Notes: generated from the letters alone by a model not told the origin. Positions 27,370-35,877 are shown, numbered from the stretch's first letter. The stretch is DNA of 64,000 nucleotides from CAIUSP01 sp964594365 (GCA_964594365.1 CAZQMB010000001.1:1-64000), one strand, 5' to 3'. Program-made: numbers and translations.

Positions 27370-27840
27370 TTGCCGCGCATTCGGCGCAGGCGCTCGGTTC
27401 CAAGCTCACCCGATGCGGTGTGGGAGTACGCGACTGATCTCAAGAACCTGCCTCGATGGTGGCCGAGGACCGTTTCGGTCCGGGACGTGTCGGGGACTGG
27501 CGCAACGGTAGGCTCACGGTGGACCCAAGTCCTACAGGCAAGGAGCGGAAATCGACTGGGAGCAAGCCTCATCTGCACCGTTGCCGATCGGCCGGAGGTA
27601 TGGCGATTCGAGCAGGAGACCGTTGGAACCCCGTTCGAACGGATGATGAAAGCCGCCTGGACGGAGTTGCGAATCAGCCCCGAGGGTGACGGTGCTGAGC
27701 TGGAACTCGAGCTCGGACAGAGCCTCCACGGTCTGTCCCGACTGGGAGCTCTCTTCGTGCGAAGGGCGTCAGCGAAGACGGCCGGTGAGGCCCTCGACGC
27801 TCTCGAGACCGCGCTCGAGGTCAGTGACGGGGTCAGCTAG
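27370..27840 (+). CDS. SRPBCC (START-like) domain protein
   Basis: 156 residues of the polyketide cyclase/START-like fold, which forms a pocket for hydrophobic ligands. Typical features are SSPDAVWEYATDLKNLPRWWP at the start, alternating strands through the middle with WRFEQETVGTPFERMM, and a long C-terminal helix (RRASAKTAGEALDALETAL). No catalytic residues or ligand can be named. Start TTG 27370 lies three bases after the MerR stop. It precedes the AGPS-like gene by one base, so the two may work together. Confidence 0.75.
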   Translation: MPRIRRRRSVPSSPDAVWEYATDLKNLPRWWPRTVSVRDVSGTGATVGSRWTQVLQARSGNRLGASLICTVADRPEVWRFEQETVGTPFERMMKAAWTELRISPEGDGAELELELGQSLHGLSRLGALFVRRASAKTAGEALDALETALEVSDGVS

Positions 27841-29472
27841 ATGAGCGAATCAGCGAAGTCCCAGAGAGGCGCCTGGTGGGGATGGGGGGCGGGTCAGGAT
27901 GTGGCTCCCCTCTCCGAAGAAGTGCGGGGCCTGCTGTCCGAGCGCTTCGGCGGAATGTTGACTACTCCGGCCCCCGCCGTTCAACCGAGTCAGGTGGACC
28001 TACCCGAGACGAGACCCGTCCCGGGTGGCATGTCTTCCGAGCTCGACACCCTGTTGGATCGATCGAACTCGGAGCGCCTCCGCCATTCGGTCGGTATGAG
28101 CTATCCGGATCTGATCAGGCTGAGGTCAGGGGAGTTGGATCACGCCCCGGACGCAGTCGGCTTCCCCAGGAGTATCGAGCAAGTCGAAGGTCTCGTGACG
28201 GAGTGCGCGAGACTCGGGGTAGCGGTAGTTCCTTTCGGTGGCGGAACCAGCGTGGTCGGCGGTGTCAGACCCGAGAGGGGTACGCATCGCGCTGTGGTGA
28301 CGGTAGATCTCTCGGGCCTCCGCGATGTGCAGATAGATGCGCGATCGGGGATTTCGAGGTTGGGTCCCGGGCTTCGAGGTCCCGAGGCCGAATATGAACT
28401 CGGGCGCCGCGGTTTCACCCTCGGACACTTCCCGCAGTCGTTCGAGCGGGCCTCGATCGGAGGGTTCGCCGCAACCAGATCTGCGGGTCAGGCATCCAGC
28501 GGATACGGGCGATTCGACGACCTGGTAACCAGCATCGAGATGGCGAGCCCGAAAGGAACCCTTCGGACCATCGACACTCCGCATTCCGCAGCCGGACCCT
28601 CGCTGCGGGAACTCGTCGTCGGCTCGGAGGGAACCCTCGGTGTGATCACCGCCGTCGGATGCAAGATCAGACCGGCGCCCGAGGCGGAGCGCTACGAAGG
28701 ATGGATGACCGAGGACTTCGCCGCTGGCTGTGAGGCTGTTCGCCATCTCGCGCAGTCGAGTTCATTGCCGGATGTGATCAGGGTGTCCGATGGTCGGGAG
28801 ACCGAGGTGGGGCTCGCCATGTCGAGCGCAGCGCCCGGAATCAAGCGTTTCCTCGAGCGCTACCTGGATCTCCGCGGAAAGGGGAACGGGTCGTTGGTCA
28901 TCTGCGGTTGGCAGGGAAGCAGGGATATGGTCGCGCGTAGGCGCAGGCGTGCCCGCAGAGGTCTGCGAGCCGGCGGAGCGGTCTCCCTCGGCGCTGCGCC
29001 GGGGAAGTCGTGGGAGCATTCGCGGTACGGGGGGCCTTATCTCCGTGATCATTTGATCGACAGCGGGGTGATGGTGGAGACCCTCGAGACCGCTCACACC
29101 TGGTCGAGACTCGGTGATCTGTATCAACGGGTGGGGGACTCGTTACGGTCGAATCTGGGTAGCTCGGCAATCGTGATGTGTCACCTGTCCCATGCCTACG
29201 AGGATGGTGCCTCTCTCTACTTCACCTTCCTGGCCCCCGTTCGTCCAGGTGACGAGATCGAGACGTGGACGCGGGTGAAGACCGCCGCCTGCGATGCGAT
29301 CGTCGCATGCGGAGGGACGATCACCCATCACCATGCCGTAGGACGCGACCATGCGCGATGGATGCATCCTGAGATCGGTCAGGTCGGTCTCGAGGCCTTG
29401 ACGGGAGTGAAAGAGAGACTCGACCCCACAGGGATCATGAACCCCGGGGCATTGCTCCCCGCTGATTCCTAG
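27841..29472 (+). CDS. FAD-linked oxidase, alkyl-DHAP synthase (AGPS) family
   Basis: 543 residues. The N-terminal GAWWGWG and the FAD-binding PCMH domain with VVPFGGGTSVVGGV, then GHFPQSFERASIGGFAATR and the VVGSEGTLGVIT strand, fit alkyldihydroxyacetonephosphate synthase. The C-terminal triple-histidine motif THHHAVGRDHARWM and PTGIMNPG are typical. In eukaryotes AGPS swaps the acyl group of acyl-DHAP for a fatty alcohol to make ether lipids; actinobacterial homologues (such as mycobacterial AgpS) are poorly characterised. No DHAP acyltransferase or fatty alcohol gene is adjacent. The stop codon is shared with the convergent next gene (CTAG). Confidence 0.8.
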   Translation: MSESAKSQRGAWWGWGAGQDVAPLSEEVRGLLSERFGGMLTTPAPAVQPSQVDLPETRPVPGGMSSELDTLLDRSNSERLRHSVGMSYPDLIRLRSGELDHAPDAVGFPRSIEQVEGLVTECARLGVAVVPFGGGTSVVGGVRPERGTHRAVVTVDLSGLRDVQIDARSGISRLGPGLRGPEAEYELGRRGFTLGHFPQSFERASIGGFAATRSAGQASSGYGRFDDLVTSIEMASPKGTLRTIDTPHSAAGPSLRELVVGSEGTLGVITAVGCKIRPAPEAERYEGWMTEDFAAGCEAVRHLAQSSSLPDVIRVSDGRETEVGLAMSSAAPGIKRFLERYLDLRGKGNGSLVICGWQGSRDMVARRRRRARRGLRAGGAVSLGAAPGKSWEHSRYGGPYLRDHLIDSGVMVETLETAHTWSRLGDLYQRVGDSLRSNLGSSAIVMCHLSHAYEDGASLYFTFLAPVRPGDEIETWTRVKTAACDAIVACGGTITHHHAVGRDHARWMHPEIGQVGLEALTGVKERLDPTGIMNPGALLPADS

Positions 29473-30599
29473 GAGTCGCGCGCGTCAGGGTCGCAAACGC
29501 TCGCCGAGCCACTTCGGGGGTCACGGCTTGCCGGGGAGATCTCGCCCCGCAATACGGTGCTGCCTACAGATGGTCCGGTCCCCGACTTGCCGACTCGCTT
29601 CAATGCCGCCTCGATCTCGTCGGTTGATGCAAGGGTGAGCTCGAGGCACCCGTAGGTGCCGTAGGACGGATCGAGCCCACGTGGAACCGGAGCGGGGCCC
29701 GTCAGCTTCCCTGAGTCACCCACGGCATCGCGGGCCAGTGGATAGGCCTGTTCCGGGTTGCGATAGAGCCACAGGACGTAGCTCTCGCCGGGACCGGTCG
29801 GCGCTAGCCCGCTTGCGCTCAGCTGAACGATTGCCGCGTCGTTCGCCGCAACCACGACAGCCTGGCCCGTGCTCTTCCCGCGATCATCCACGGGAGCCAG
29901 GGGCACGAGGGTGGCGGTGCCATTCCCCTCCGAACCCGCCCGGTCTGTTCCATCGCCCCCCAGCAGTGTTACCCCGAGCACTACGGCGATCAACAGCACG
30001 ATGCTTGCTCCCGCGAGGATCGCGAATCGTGGCTTCTGCCTGATGGCTCTGGTGGTCGATCCGACCCGAGCAGCAACGCCTGCCGACAACGATCCGGTTT
30101 CCCTGTTGGCCGAGGGTGGCCGAAACCCTTCCGTGCCACCGCTTCCCGAATCCTGACGTAAGGGTGGCTCGACGTCGGGGGGAGGGACGGCAGGGGTCGC
30201 AGGGGGCGAAGGCTCCGCGCGCGCTTGTCTCTGGGAGGTGGGAGGAGAGGAGAGGGGAGGGGATGACGAGTCGCTGGGCGGAACATCAGGGATATGGGCC
30301 TCGGGAAACACGAGCCGCATACCGCTGGCGACCGCAACGGCTCTTCGCCGCAGATCCGGGTCGCGACGAACCGCTGCAATCGCATCAGCCTCGGCGATCG
30401 TATCGGCCTGCCCCAAGAGCCAGTCGCCGACCGGAGGTGGAAGAGCCGGAGAACCTGGGGAGAGGGCCTCGACGGCGTCGCGCGCCCGGTTGGCCGCCCC
30501 GTCGCGATCGAGATCCAACAACGCTGCTGCCTGGGCGTAGTCCTGCCCGCCCTCGAGGAAGAGCTGCAGCAGGGCCTTTTGGGAGTCAGTCAGGGGCAT
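29469..30599 (-). CDS. Single-pass membrane protein with RskA-like C-terminal domain
   Basis: 376 residues. Residues 1-90 are a helical region that looks like a sigma-70 region 4-type helix-turn-helix (LTDSQKALLQLFLEGGQDYA, then AALLDLDRDGAANRARDAV). About 100-185 is a Pro/Ser-rich linker, and one transmembrane helix lies near 190-212. The outside domain has SYVLWLYRNPEQAYPLARDA and CLELTLASTDEIEAALKR, as in the anti-sigma-K (RskA) family. It may sense an envelope signal, but no sigma factor gene is adjacent. A minus-strand TAGCCT nine bases before the ATG is half of a divergent palindromic promoter. Confidence 0.65.
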   Translation of the reverse strand: MPLTDSQKALLQLFLEGGQDYAQAAALLDLDRDGAANRARDAVEALSPGSPALPPPVGDWLLGQADTIAEADAIAAVRRDPDLRRRAVAVASGMRLVFPEAHIPDVPPSDSSSPPLSSPPTSQRQARAEPSPPATPAVPPPDVEPPLRQDSGSGGTEGFRPPSANRETGSLSAGVAARVGSTTRAIRQKPRFAILAGASIVLLIAVVLGVTLLGGDGTDRAGSEGNGTATLVPLAPVDDRGKSTGQAVVVAANDAAIVQLSASGLAPTGPGESYVLWLYRNPEQAYPLARDAVGDSGKLTGPAPVPRGLDPSYGTYGCLELTLASTDEIEAALKRVGKSGTGPSVGSTVLRGEISPASRDPRSGSASVCDPDARDS

Positions 30600-30608
30600 C
30601 TGGCCTCT

Positions 30609-30618
30609 AGGCTAGCCT
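30609..30618. promoter_or_regulatory. Palindromic divergent -10 element AGGCTAGCCT
   Basis: A perfect 10-base palindrome in the 28-base gap between divergent genes. It contains TAGCCT on each strand, and each hexamer ends exactly nine bases before its own start codon (30599 minus, 30628 plus). The two promoters overlap by two bases and probably exclude each other. Confidence 0.55.
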
Positions 30619-30627
30619 GCGCTCGCA

Positions 30628-31059
30628 ATGAACCCCTCCGAGCCAGCCAGCCATCTGGACGAATTGATCGGTACGGAGTGGCTCGAGAGCGGAGAGGAGA
30701 CCGCCCGTGGCCGTTTCCTGGTCACCGACCACCACAAGCAGCCATTCGGTCTCGTACACGGCGGTCTCTACTGCGTCCTGGCGGAGAGCATCTGTTCGCG
30801 AGCTACAGCCGGTGCGGTCTGGGACTCAGGGCAGATCGCAGTCGGTCAGGCCAACGACACCTCGATGCTCCGTCCGGTCACCGAGGGACATGTCAATGCC
30901 TCGGCACGTCGGATGCACGCAGGGAGGACGACGTGGATCTGGGAAGTCGAGTTGACCGACGACCAAGGGCGACTCTGTGCGCTCTCACGCATCACCATGG
31001 CTGTCCGCCCACGGCCGGATGGCTTCGGGCCTAGCGAGGAAGCGGGCGAAGCGAACTGA
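30628..31059 (+). CDS. PaaI-type hotdog-fold thioesterase
   Basis: 143 residues. The family core is FGLVHGGLYCVLAESICSRA, where the HGG loop and the acidic residue in the following helix form the active site for acyl-CoA hydrolysis. DTSMLRPVTEGHVNASARRMHAGRTTWIWEVEL is the strand region of the fold. Substrates in this family are often aromatic acyl-CoAs such as phenylacetyl-CoA or DHNA-CoA; none can be chosen here. It is transcribed from the divergent palindromic promoter. The 3' end overlaps nadE by 29 bases tail to tail. Confidence 0.85.
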   Translation: MNPSEPASHLDELIGTEWLESGEETARGRFLVTDHHKQPFGLVHGGLYCVLAESICSRATAGAVWDSGQIAVGQANDTSMLRPVTEGHVNASARRMHAGRTTWIWEVELTDDQGRLCALSRITMAVRPRPDGFGPSEEAGEAN

Positions 31060-32719
31060 ACCGGTTGGTGATCGGCAGTCGCCTGTCTCGCCCGAACGCC
31101 TTCGAAGAGATCCTCGTGCCCGGCGGGGCCTGACGGCGCTTGTACTCGGCCCGGTCGACGAGTCGGATGATCTCGTCGACCACCTCGGGCTCGAAGCCCT
31201 CTTCGATGATCTGGTCGCGGCCGCGGTCTCGCTCGACGTACAACTCGAGGACCGCGTCGAGCGTCTCGTAGGGCGGGAGGGAGTCGGTATCGAGCTGATC
31301 CGGACGCAGCTCGGCACTCGGCGGTCGATCGAGGATCGACTTCGGTACCGCTGCGGCTGCGCCCCGTCCGCCTCGAGACCGGATCAGGTCGTACACGAGG
31401 GTCTTCGGTACGTCCTTGATCGGAGCGAAGCCGCCAGCCATGTCCCCGTAGAGCGTTGCGTATCCAACCGCCATCTCGGACTTGTTGCCGGTGGCAAGGG
31501 GAAGCCAACCGAACTTGTTCGAGAGTGCCATGACGAGTGTCCCCCGAATCCTCGATTGGATGTTCTCTTCAGCGAGGCCGGCCTCGGTCGCCTCGAAGCG
31601 GTCTGACAATTCATGCGCATATGAGTCCATCATTCGAGCGATCGGGATGTCGATCAGCTCGCCGCCCAGGGCGCTGGCGAGATCGCGCGCATCGGCCTGG
31701 GTCTCCTGACTGGAGTGTGGCGAGGGCATGACCACGCAGACCAGCGATTCGGGTCCAAGCGCATCGCAAGCGAGCATCGCAACCAGAGCCGAGTCGATTC
31801 CGCCCGAGAGCCCGAGCACCACGCGCTCGAACCCATTCTTCGTCGCGTAATCGTGGAGCCCCATGCGCAGAGCCTCGTAGACCTGGTCGAGGTCGGAGAG
31901 TGCGCCCCCTTCGCCTGTACTGCCGGCGCCGACCCCCTGATCGAGATCTGCGAACAAGAGATCCTCCTCGAACATCGAGGCGGAGACCGACTCGCCATCT
32001 GGCAGGCAGACCACGGAACTCCCGTCGAACACGAGCTCGTCCTGGCCTCCGACCATGTTGCACAGGGCAACCGGTACACCCACCTCCTTCGCCCGCGCCG
32101 TCACGATCCCCTGACGCGCATCGGACTTGCCACGCGCGAACGGCGACGCCGAGCAATTCACGATCAGATCTGCCCCTGTGTCGACCGCTGAGACGGCTGG
32201 GCCGTCCGGTATCCAGATGTCCTCACAGATGGTCACGCCCACTGACCGCCCCGCCACATCGACGACGAGATTCTGGCCGCCAGGCTCGAAATGACGGCGT
32301 TCGTCGAACACGCCGTAGTTCGGCAGGACCTGCTTGCGATAGACCGCCGAGATCTCTCCGTCACGCAGCACGGCAAGCGAGTTGAAGGCGATGGGAGACA
32401 GGGGAGAGGAAAGGGGGTCGACCGCCTCGGAGTGCTGCCTCGTGGACATCTCGGGGAAGCCGACCAGGGCGACGATCTCGCTGACCCCCTGTGCCAGGAT
32501 CCTGAGCTCGGTTTCCGCAGCCTCGAGGAAGTCCGACCGGAAGACGAGATCGTCGGGCGGATACCCCGATAGCACCAACTCGGGGAAAACCACCAGATCA
32601 GCCCCTCCATCTTTGGCCCGTTCGATCCAGTGGGCGACTAGCGCGCGGTTATGACTCACCGCACCGACCGTGGGGTTGACCTGCGCAAGGGCGACTCTGA
32701 TGTCAGGGGCTCGATTCAC
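31031..32719 (-). CDS. nadE: Glutamine-dependent NAD+ synthetase
   Basis: Amidates nicotinic acid adenine dinucleotide to NAD+ using glutamine. 562 residues in two domains. The N-terminal nitrilase-like glutaminase has the Glu-Lys-Cys triad in VVFPELVLSGYP (Glu47), YRKQVLPNYGVFDE and ICEDIWIP. The C-terminal synthetase has the P-loop VLGLSGGIDSALVAM and LATGNKSEMAVGYATLYGD. Start GTG 32719 gives the normal N-terminus (IRVALAQVNPTVG). It is divergent from the zincin gene with a gap of only ten bases. Confidence 0.95.
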   Translation of the reverse strand: MNRAPDIRVALAQVNPTVGAVSHNRALVAHWIERAKDGGADLVVFPELVLSGYPPDDLVFRSDFLEAAETELRILAQGVSEIVALVGFPEMSTRQHSEAVDPLSSPLSPIAFNSLAVLRDGEISAVYRKQVLPNYGVFDERRHFEPGGQNLVVDVAGRSVGVTICEDIWIPDGPAVSAVDTGADLIVNCSASPFARGKSDARQGIVTARAKEVGVPVALCNMVGGQDELVFDGSSVVCLPDGESVSASMFEEDLLFADLDQGVGAGSTGEGGALSDLDQVYEALRMGLHDYATKNGFERVVLGLSGGIDSALVAMLACDALGPESLVCVVMPSPHSSQETQADARDLASALGGELIDIPIARMMDSYAHELSDRFEATEAGLAEENIQSRIRGTLVMALSNKFGWLPLATGNKSEMAVGYATLYGDMAGGFAPIKDVPKTLVYDLIRSRGGRGAAAAVPKSILDRPPSAELRPDQLDTDSLPPYETLDAVLELYVERDRGRDQIIEEGFEPEVVDEIIRLVDRAEYKRRQAPPGTRISSKAFGRDRRLPITNRFSSLRPLPR

Positions 32720-32729
32720 GACCTGAAGT

Positions 32730-33245
32730 ATGGCCAGACCAGACGCTACTCTCGCAAGCCGAGTGGCTTTCAGGAGACGGACAGTCGACCGGGCAACTCC
32801 GCGGAGGCCCGGCGTTGCGTTGCTGGATGCCCATGTACGCGACCTCTGCGAGGAGTACGACATCGCGATCGCAGGTGCGTCGAGCAGGGGAAGAGCGATC
32901 CGTTACGTGGGTGGGGGGCTCGAGATCGCGATCCCGGAGATCCGTGGCCAGGTGACCTATCTGATCGCGCTACACGAGATCGGACATCTAGTCGGAGCGG
33001 GTCGCTCAGCTCCCCGACTCGAGGCCGAAGCCAACGCATGGGTCTGGGCGCTCGACCACACGGAGGTCGAGCCGACGGAGGCCAGCCTCAGGTCGATCGG
33101 AAAGAGACTGGATGGATATCTCGAGTGGGCGCTTGCCCGGCAGCACCGTAAACATCCCCCACGCATCCCGCCGCCTGATCATGCCTTCTGGAGGCTTCGG
33201 AAGCTCAGCGGGACTTCGCGGGACGCTTCTTCGGTCGCGCCTTGA
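32730..33245 (+). CDS. ImmA/IrrE-like zinc metallopeptidase-fold protein
   Basis: 171 residues. LIALHEIGHLVGAG carries the HExxH zinc site, and LEAEANAWVWALDH about 20 residues later supplies the third ligand in the E-x2-AN-x-W pattern of ImmA/IrrE-type peptidases. Those proteins usually cleave a DNA-binding repressor, often encoded next door with a helix-turn-helix; no such partner is adjacent here. The first 30 residues are Arg-rich. The end overlaps the convergent channel gene by 41 bases. The function is unknown. Confidence 0.7.
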   Translation: MARPDATLASRVAFRRRTVDRATPRRPGVALLDAHVRDLCEEYDIAIAGASSRGRAIRYVGGGLEIAIPEIRGQVTYLIALHEIGHLVGAGRSAPRLEAEANAWVWALDHTEVEPTEASLRSIGKRLDGYLEWALARQHRKHPPRIPPPDHAFWRLRKLSGTSRDASSVAP

Positions 33246-33912
33246 TCTTCGTCTTCTGTCCGAGGTTCCCGACGATTGTCGCGACCACGGTAACCAGATA
33301 GACCTGTCCCATCAAGGATTCCAGGGTTGCGAGAGCCTTCCCCGGACCCTCAGCGGGGATCAGGTTTCCGTAGCCCGTGGTAGTCAAGGTCGAGAAGCTG
33401 AAGAACAGGTAGTTGCTGGTTGTGTTCTTGCCCTCGACGAAGAACGGTCCGCCCTCCAAGGCTCCGACCACGTTGTAGGTGGAGGCGAACGCGAGGCCGA
33501 GCAAGAGATAGAGACAGAGGACCCCGAACATCGTCTGGACCGTCACGACGCCTTCCTCGAGCCCGTGACGGATCAGGCCGCGCACGATTACCACGGGTGC
33601 GATCACCACGAGGATCAGGGTGGTGATGCGGGTAGCGTGCTCACCGACGTCCGGAGTACCGAGTGACAGCCCAGCGCTCGCCAGGATCAGGATCAGGACC
33701 ACCACGCGCGCGAGCCTCACCAGCGTCCGGGGGCTGTCGGCCGCGAGCATGGCCGAGAGGAGAGTGAGGCCGTAGAGGACCACCACCAGCACCCTTCCGA
33801 CCTCGGTGTCCGGCACGGCGATCTGGACCACGATCGAGATCAGGATCAGTGCCAGGCAGACCCCATACCGATGAAGGATGTAGTGCTGGTAACGAAACCG
33901 GATCGACTCCAC
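33205..33912 (-). CDS. Two-TM-pore potassium channel family protein (Ion_trans_2)
   Basis: 235 residues with about four N-terminal hydrophobic segments, then a pore unit. The selectivity filter is TLTTTGYGNLIPAEGPG, preceded by the pore helix YLFFSFS, with a last helix LMGQVYLVTVVATIVGNLG and a short basic tail. This is the arrangement of bacterial voltage-sensor-like K+ channels, although the arginine pattern of a true S4 is weak. It lacks a cytosolic RCK domain. Start GTG 33912. It overlaps the zincin gene by 41 bases. Confidence 0.8.
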   Translation of the reverse strand: MESIRFRYQHYILHRYGVCLALILISIVVQIAVPDTEVGRVLVVVLYGLTLLSAMLAADSPRTLVRLARVVVLILILASAGLSLGTPDVGEHATRITTLILVVIAPVVIVRGLIRHGLEEGVVTVQTMFGVLCLYLLLGLAFASTYNVVGALEGGPFFVEGKNTTSNYLFFSFSTLTTTGYGNLIPAEGPGKALATLESLMGQVYLVTVVATIVGNLGQKTKIKARPKKRPAKSR

Positions 33913-34005
33913 GACCGCGATTCAATCAAGCGCGCTGGTCGGAGCGAGGGAGCGCTGGTAACACCATGTGCACTGCGGATGGGGCGGATGTTCCATCATC
34001 GATCG

Positions 34006-34707
34006 ATGGCTGGAGAAGCGGGACAGACAGAGCGCCTCTTGATCATCACCGCCGACGACTATGGGTATTGGCCCTCCTACGACGAGGGGATACTCGCGGC
34101 TGTCGATTCAGGCAGCGTCGACGCTGTCAGCGTGATGACTGAGCGGGAGCATTGCGATCCTTCGCCTCTGATCGAGCTCGGGGCAGAGGTCGGACTCCAC
34201 GTCGACTTCGAAGGGCGTTGGGGTGCCCGCAGTGGGGCATCGGCCAAGACCGCCCTCCGGGTCCAGGTCGAGCGTTTCACGGAGATGTTCGGCCGCTGGC
34301 CCTCATTCATCAACGGCCATCACCATTGCCATGCACGCCCGGAGTTGGCCACACCCGTGTTCGAGATGGCCCTGCAGATCGACTGTCCGGTCAGGGCGGT
34401 CGGACGGGACCACAGGCAGTGGCTGAGCGAGAGGGGGATCATGACGCCGGATCACCTGATCGGGCGTACCGAGCCGGAGGAGGGGGCAGAGCCCGCTGAT
34501 CTGAGAAGTCTGCCTGTTGGAGTAACCGAGTGGTTCGTACACCCTGGTTACCCCGACGCGGCCTCCGGATCCAGTTACGACGACGCCCGCAAGGAGGATC
34601 TGGACCTGGTGACCAGGCTGCAGTTGCGCGCCCGCTTCGACCAGCCTGTCTGGGAAGGAGCCCGGAGGTCCAGATTCGCCGAGGCCTTCGATCGGAGCGG
34701 CACCTGA
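34006..34707 (+). CDS. ChbG/YdjC-family carbohydrate deacetylase
   Basis: 233 residues. Deacetylase of N-acetylated oligosaccharides with a metal site: Asp17-Asp18 in ITADDYGYWPSYDEGI, the histidines in INGHHHCHARPEL, and GLHVDFEG on a strand between. EWFVHPGYPDA near the end carries another conserved histidine. Start ATG 34006 gives the usual short N-terminus; the frame is open upstream to 33871 with ATGs at 33979 and 33988. It could act on chitin- or wall-derived sugars. dinB follows tail to tail two bases away. Confidence 0.82.
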   Translation: MAGEAGQTERLLIITADDYGYWPSYDEGILAAVDSGSVDAVSVMTEREHCDPSPLIELGAEVGLHVDFEGRWGARSGASAKTALRVQVERFTEMFGRWPSFINGHHHCHARPELATPVFEMALQIDCPVRAVGRDHRQWLSERGIMTPDHLIGRTEPEEGAEPADLRSLPVGVTEWFVHPGYPDAASGSSYDDARKEDLDLVTRLQLRARFDQPVWEGARRSRFAEAFDRSGT

Positions 34708-34709
34708 GA

Positions 34710-35792
34710 TCAGGCCGCGTCGAGGTCGAGTCGGAGCGCAGGCCCGTCGTCGATGGCGGTGGCGCCTGTCTCGCCATCGCGGCGAAGACCTGAGAGGCCG
34801 ATGCCGATCAGTCTCAGCGGCTCAGCAGCGTCCAGACCATCGAGCAGTTCACGACCCAACCTCGCCACCTCGTCGGGGTCACGAGTGTGGTGCGGAAGGG
34901 TCCGGGATCGCGTCATGGTCTGGAAGGAAGCCAGCTTCGCCTTCAGCACCACCGTCCTGCCAGCGCGGTTACCCCGTGCGAGGCTCGCGCAGACCTCCCC
35001 TGCGAGTTCGTCGACTCGTGCTCCGAGCCATTCCAGATCGGAGACGTCACGATCGAATGTCGTCTCCCTGCTCTCCGATTTGGGTTCACGGATGGGCTCG
35101 AGCTGCCGCTCGTCCCGGCCGTTTGCCCTCGCTTGCAGGCCGCGTGCGTGATTTCGGCCGATTGCGTCGGCGAGCGGCTCGAATTCGACGCGCGCAAGCT
35201 CCCCGACCGTACGAACCCCGATCTCTTCCAAGCGCTGCTCGGTCTTGGGTCCCACCCCGGGGATGATCCTGGCAGGCAGGCCGTCGACCCGATCCGGCAT
35301 CTCGGCCTCGTCGAGCACGGAGAGACCGTCCGGCTTCTCCAGATCGGAAGCGATCTTCGCCAGCAGTTTGTTGGTGCCCAGACCCACGGAGCAGGTCAGT
35401 CCGGTGCGCTGTCTGACCAGATGTTTCATCTCCCGCGCCCTCGTCTTGGGAGCCATCGAGGCCGACAGATCGAGATATGCCTCATCCAGCCCCGCGACCT
35501 CGAGCGTGTCGCTGAACTCGGCGAGGATGGCCATCACGGCCTTGGAGGCGCGGCGGTACAGGCGCATGTCACTGGGGACGAGGATCGCCTGCGGGCAGCG
35601 GCGGTGAGCCACAGCGAGAGACAGCGCCGAATGGACCCCGAACTCACGTGCCTCATAGGACGCAGTCATCACCACGCCCCTGGAGCGGGCGCTCGTGCCG
35701 TTGGCCACGATGACCGGCTTGCCTCGCAGGTCGGGGCGGCGGAGGAGCTCCACCGAGACGAAGAACGAGTCCATGTCGATGTGGGCGATCAC
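34710..35792 (-). CDS. dinB: DNA polymerase IV (Y family)
   Basis: Error-prone translesion polymerase, 360 residues. Catalytic aspartates lie at the start (IAHIDMDSFFVSVE, Asp6 and Asp8), and GLDEAYLDLS carries the catalytic acid pair. CSVGLGTNKLLAKIASDLEKPDG and the helix-hairpin-helix IPGVGPKTEQRLEEIGV follow, then the little-finger domain to the end. Start GTG 35792 is preferred to the upstream GTG 35834, because TAGCAT (minus, 35801-35806) ends eight bases before it and the protein then starts like other DinB proteins. No LexA box is visible upstream. Confidence 0.93.
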   Translation of the reverse strand: MIAHIDMDSFFVSVELLRRPDLRGKPVIVANGTSARSRGVVMTASYEAREFGVHSALSLAVAHRRCPQAILVPSDMRLYRRASKAVMAILAEFSDTLEVAGLDEAYLDLSASMAPKTRAREMKHLVRQRTGLTCSVGLGTNKLLAKIASDLEKPDGLSVLDEAEMPDRVDGLPARIIPGVGPKTEQRLEEIGVRTVGELARVEFEPLADAIGRNHARGLQARANGRDERQLEPIREPKSESRETTFDRDVSDLEWLGARVDELAGEVCASLARGNRAGRTVVLKAKLASFQTMTRSRTLPHHTRDPDEVARLGRELLDGLDAAEPLRLIGIGLSGLRRDGETGATAIDDGPALRLDLDAA

Positions 35793-35800
35793 CGGGAGGG

Positions 35801-35806
35801 ATGCTA
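35801..35806 (-). promoter_or_regulatory. -10 hexamer TAGCAT of dinB, leaderless type
   Basis: The minus-strand TAGCAT ends eight bases before GTG 35792. It decides the dinB start against a longer alternative. Confidence 0.5.
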
Positions 35807-35865
35807 GGAGCGACCACCGACGACAGCCGCGCACGAGACCGTGCGCTCCCTGCCAGTGTCTGGCC

Positions 35866-35871
35866 TACATT
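35866..35871 (+). promoter_or_regulatory. -10 hexamer TACATT of a small gene, leaderless type
   Basis: TACATT ends six bases before GTG 35878, the start of a 94-residue unknown protein. Confidence 0.5.
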
Positions 35872-35877
35872 TTCCGC

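Noticed and set aside
35793..35834. Longer dinB with start at GTG 35834
   Set aside because: The extra 14 residues are not seen at the start of other DinB proteins, and a TAGCAT hexamer sits eight bases before GTG 35792.
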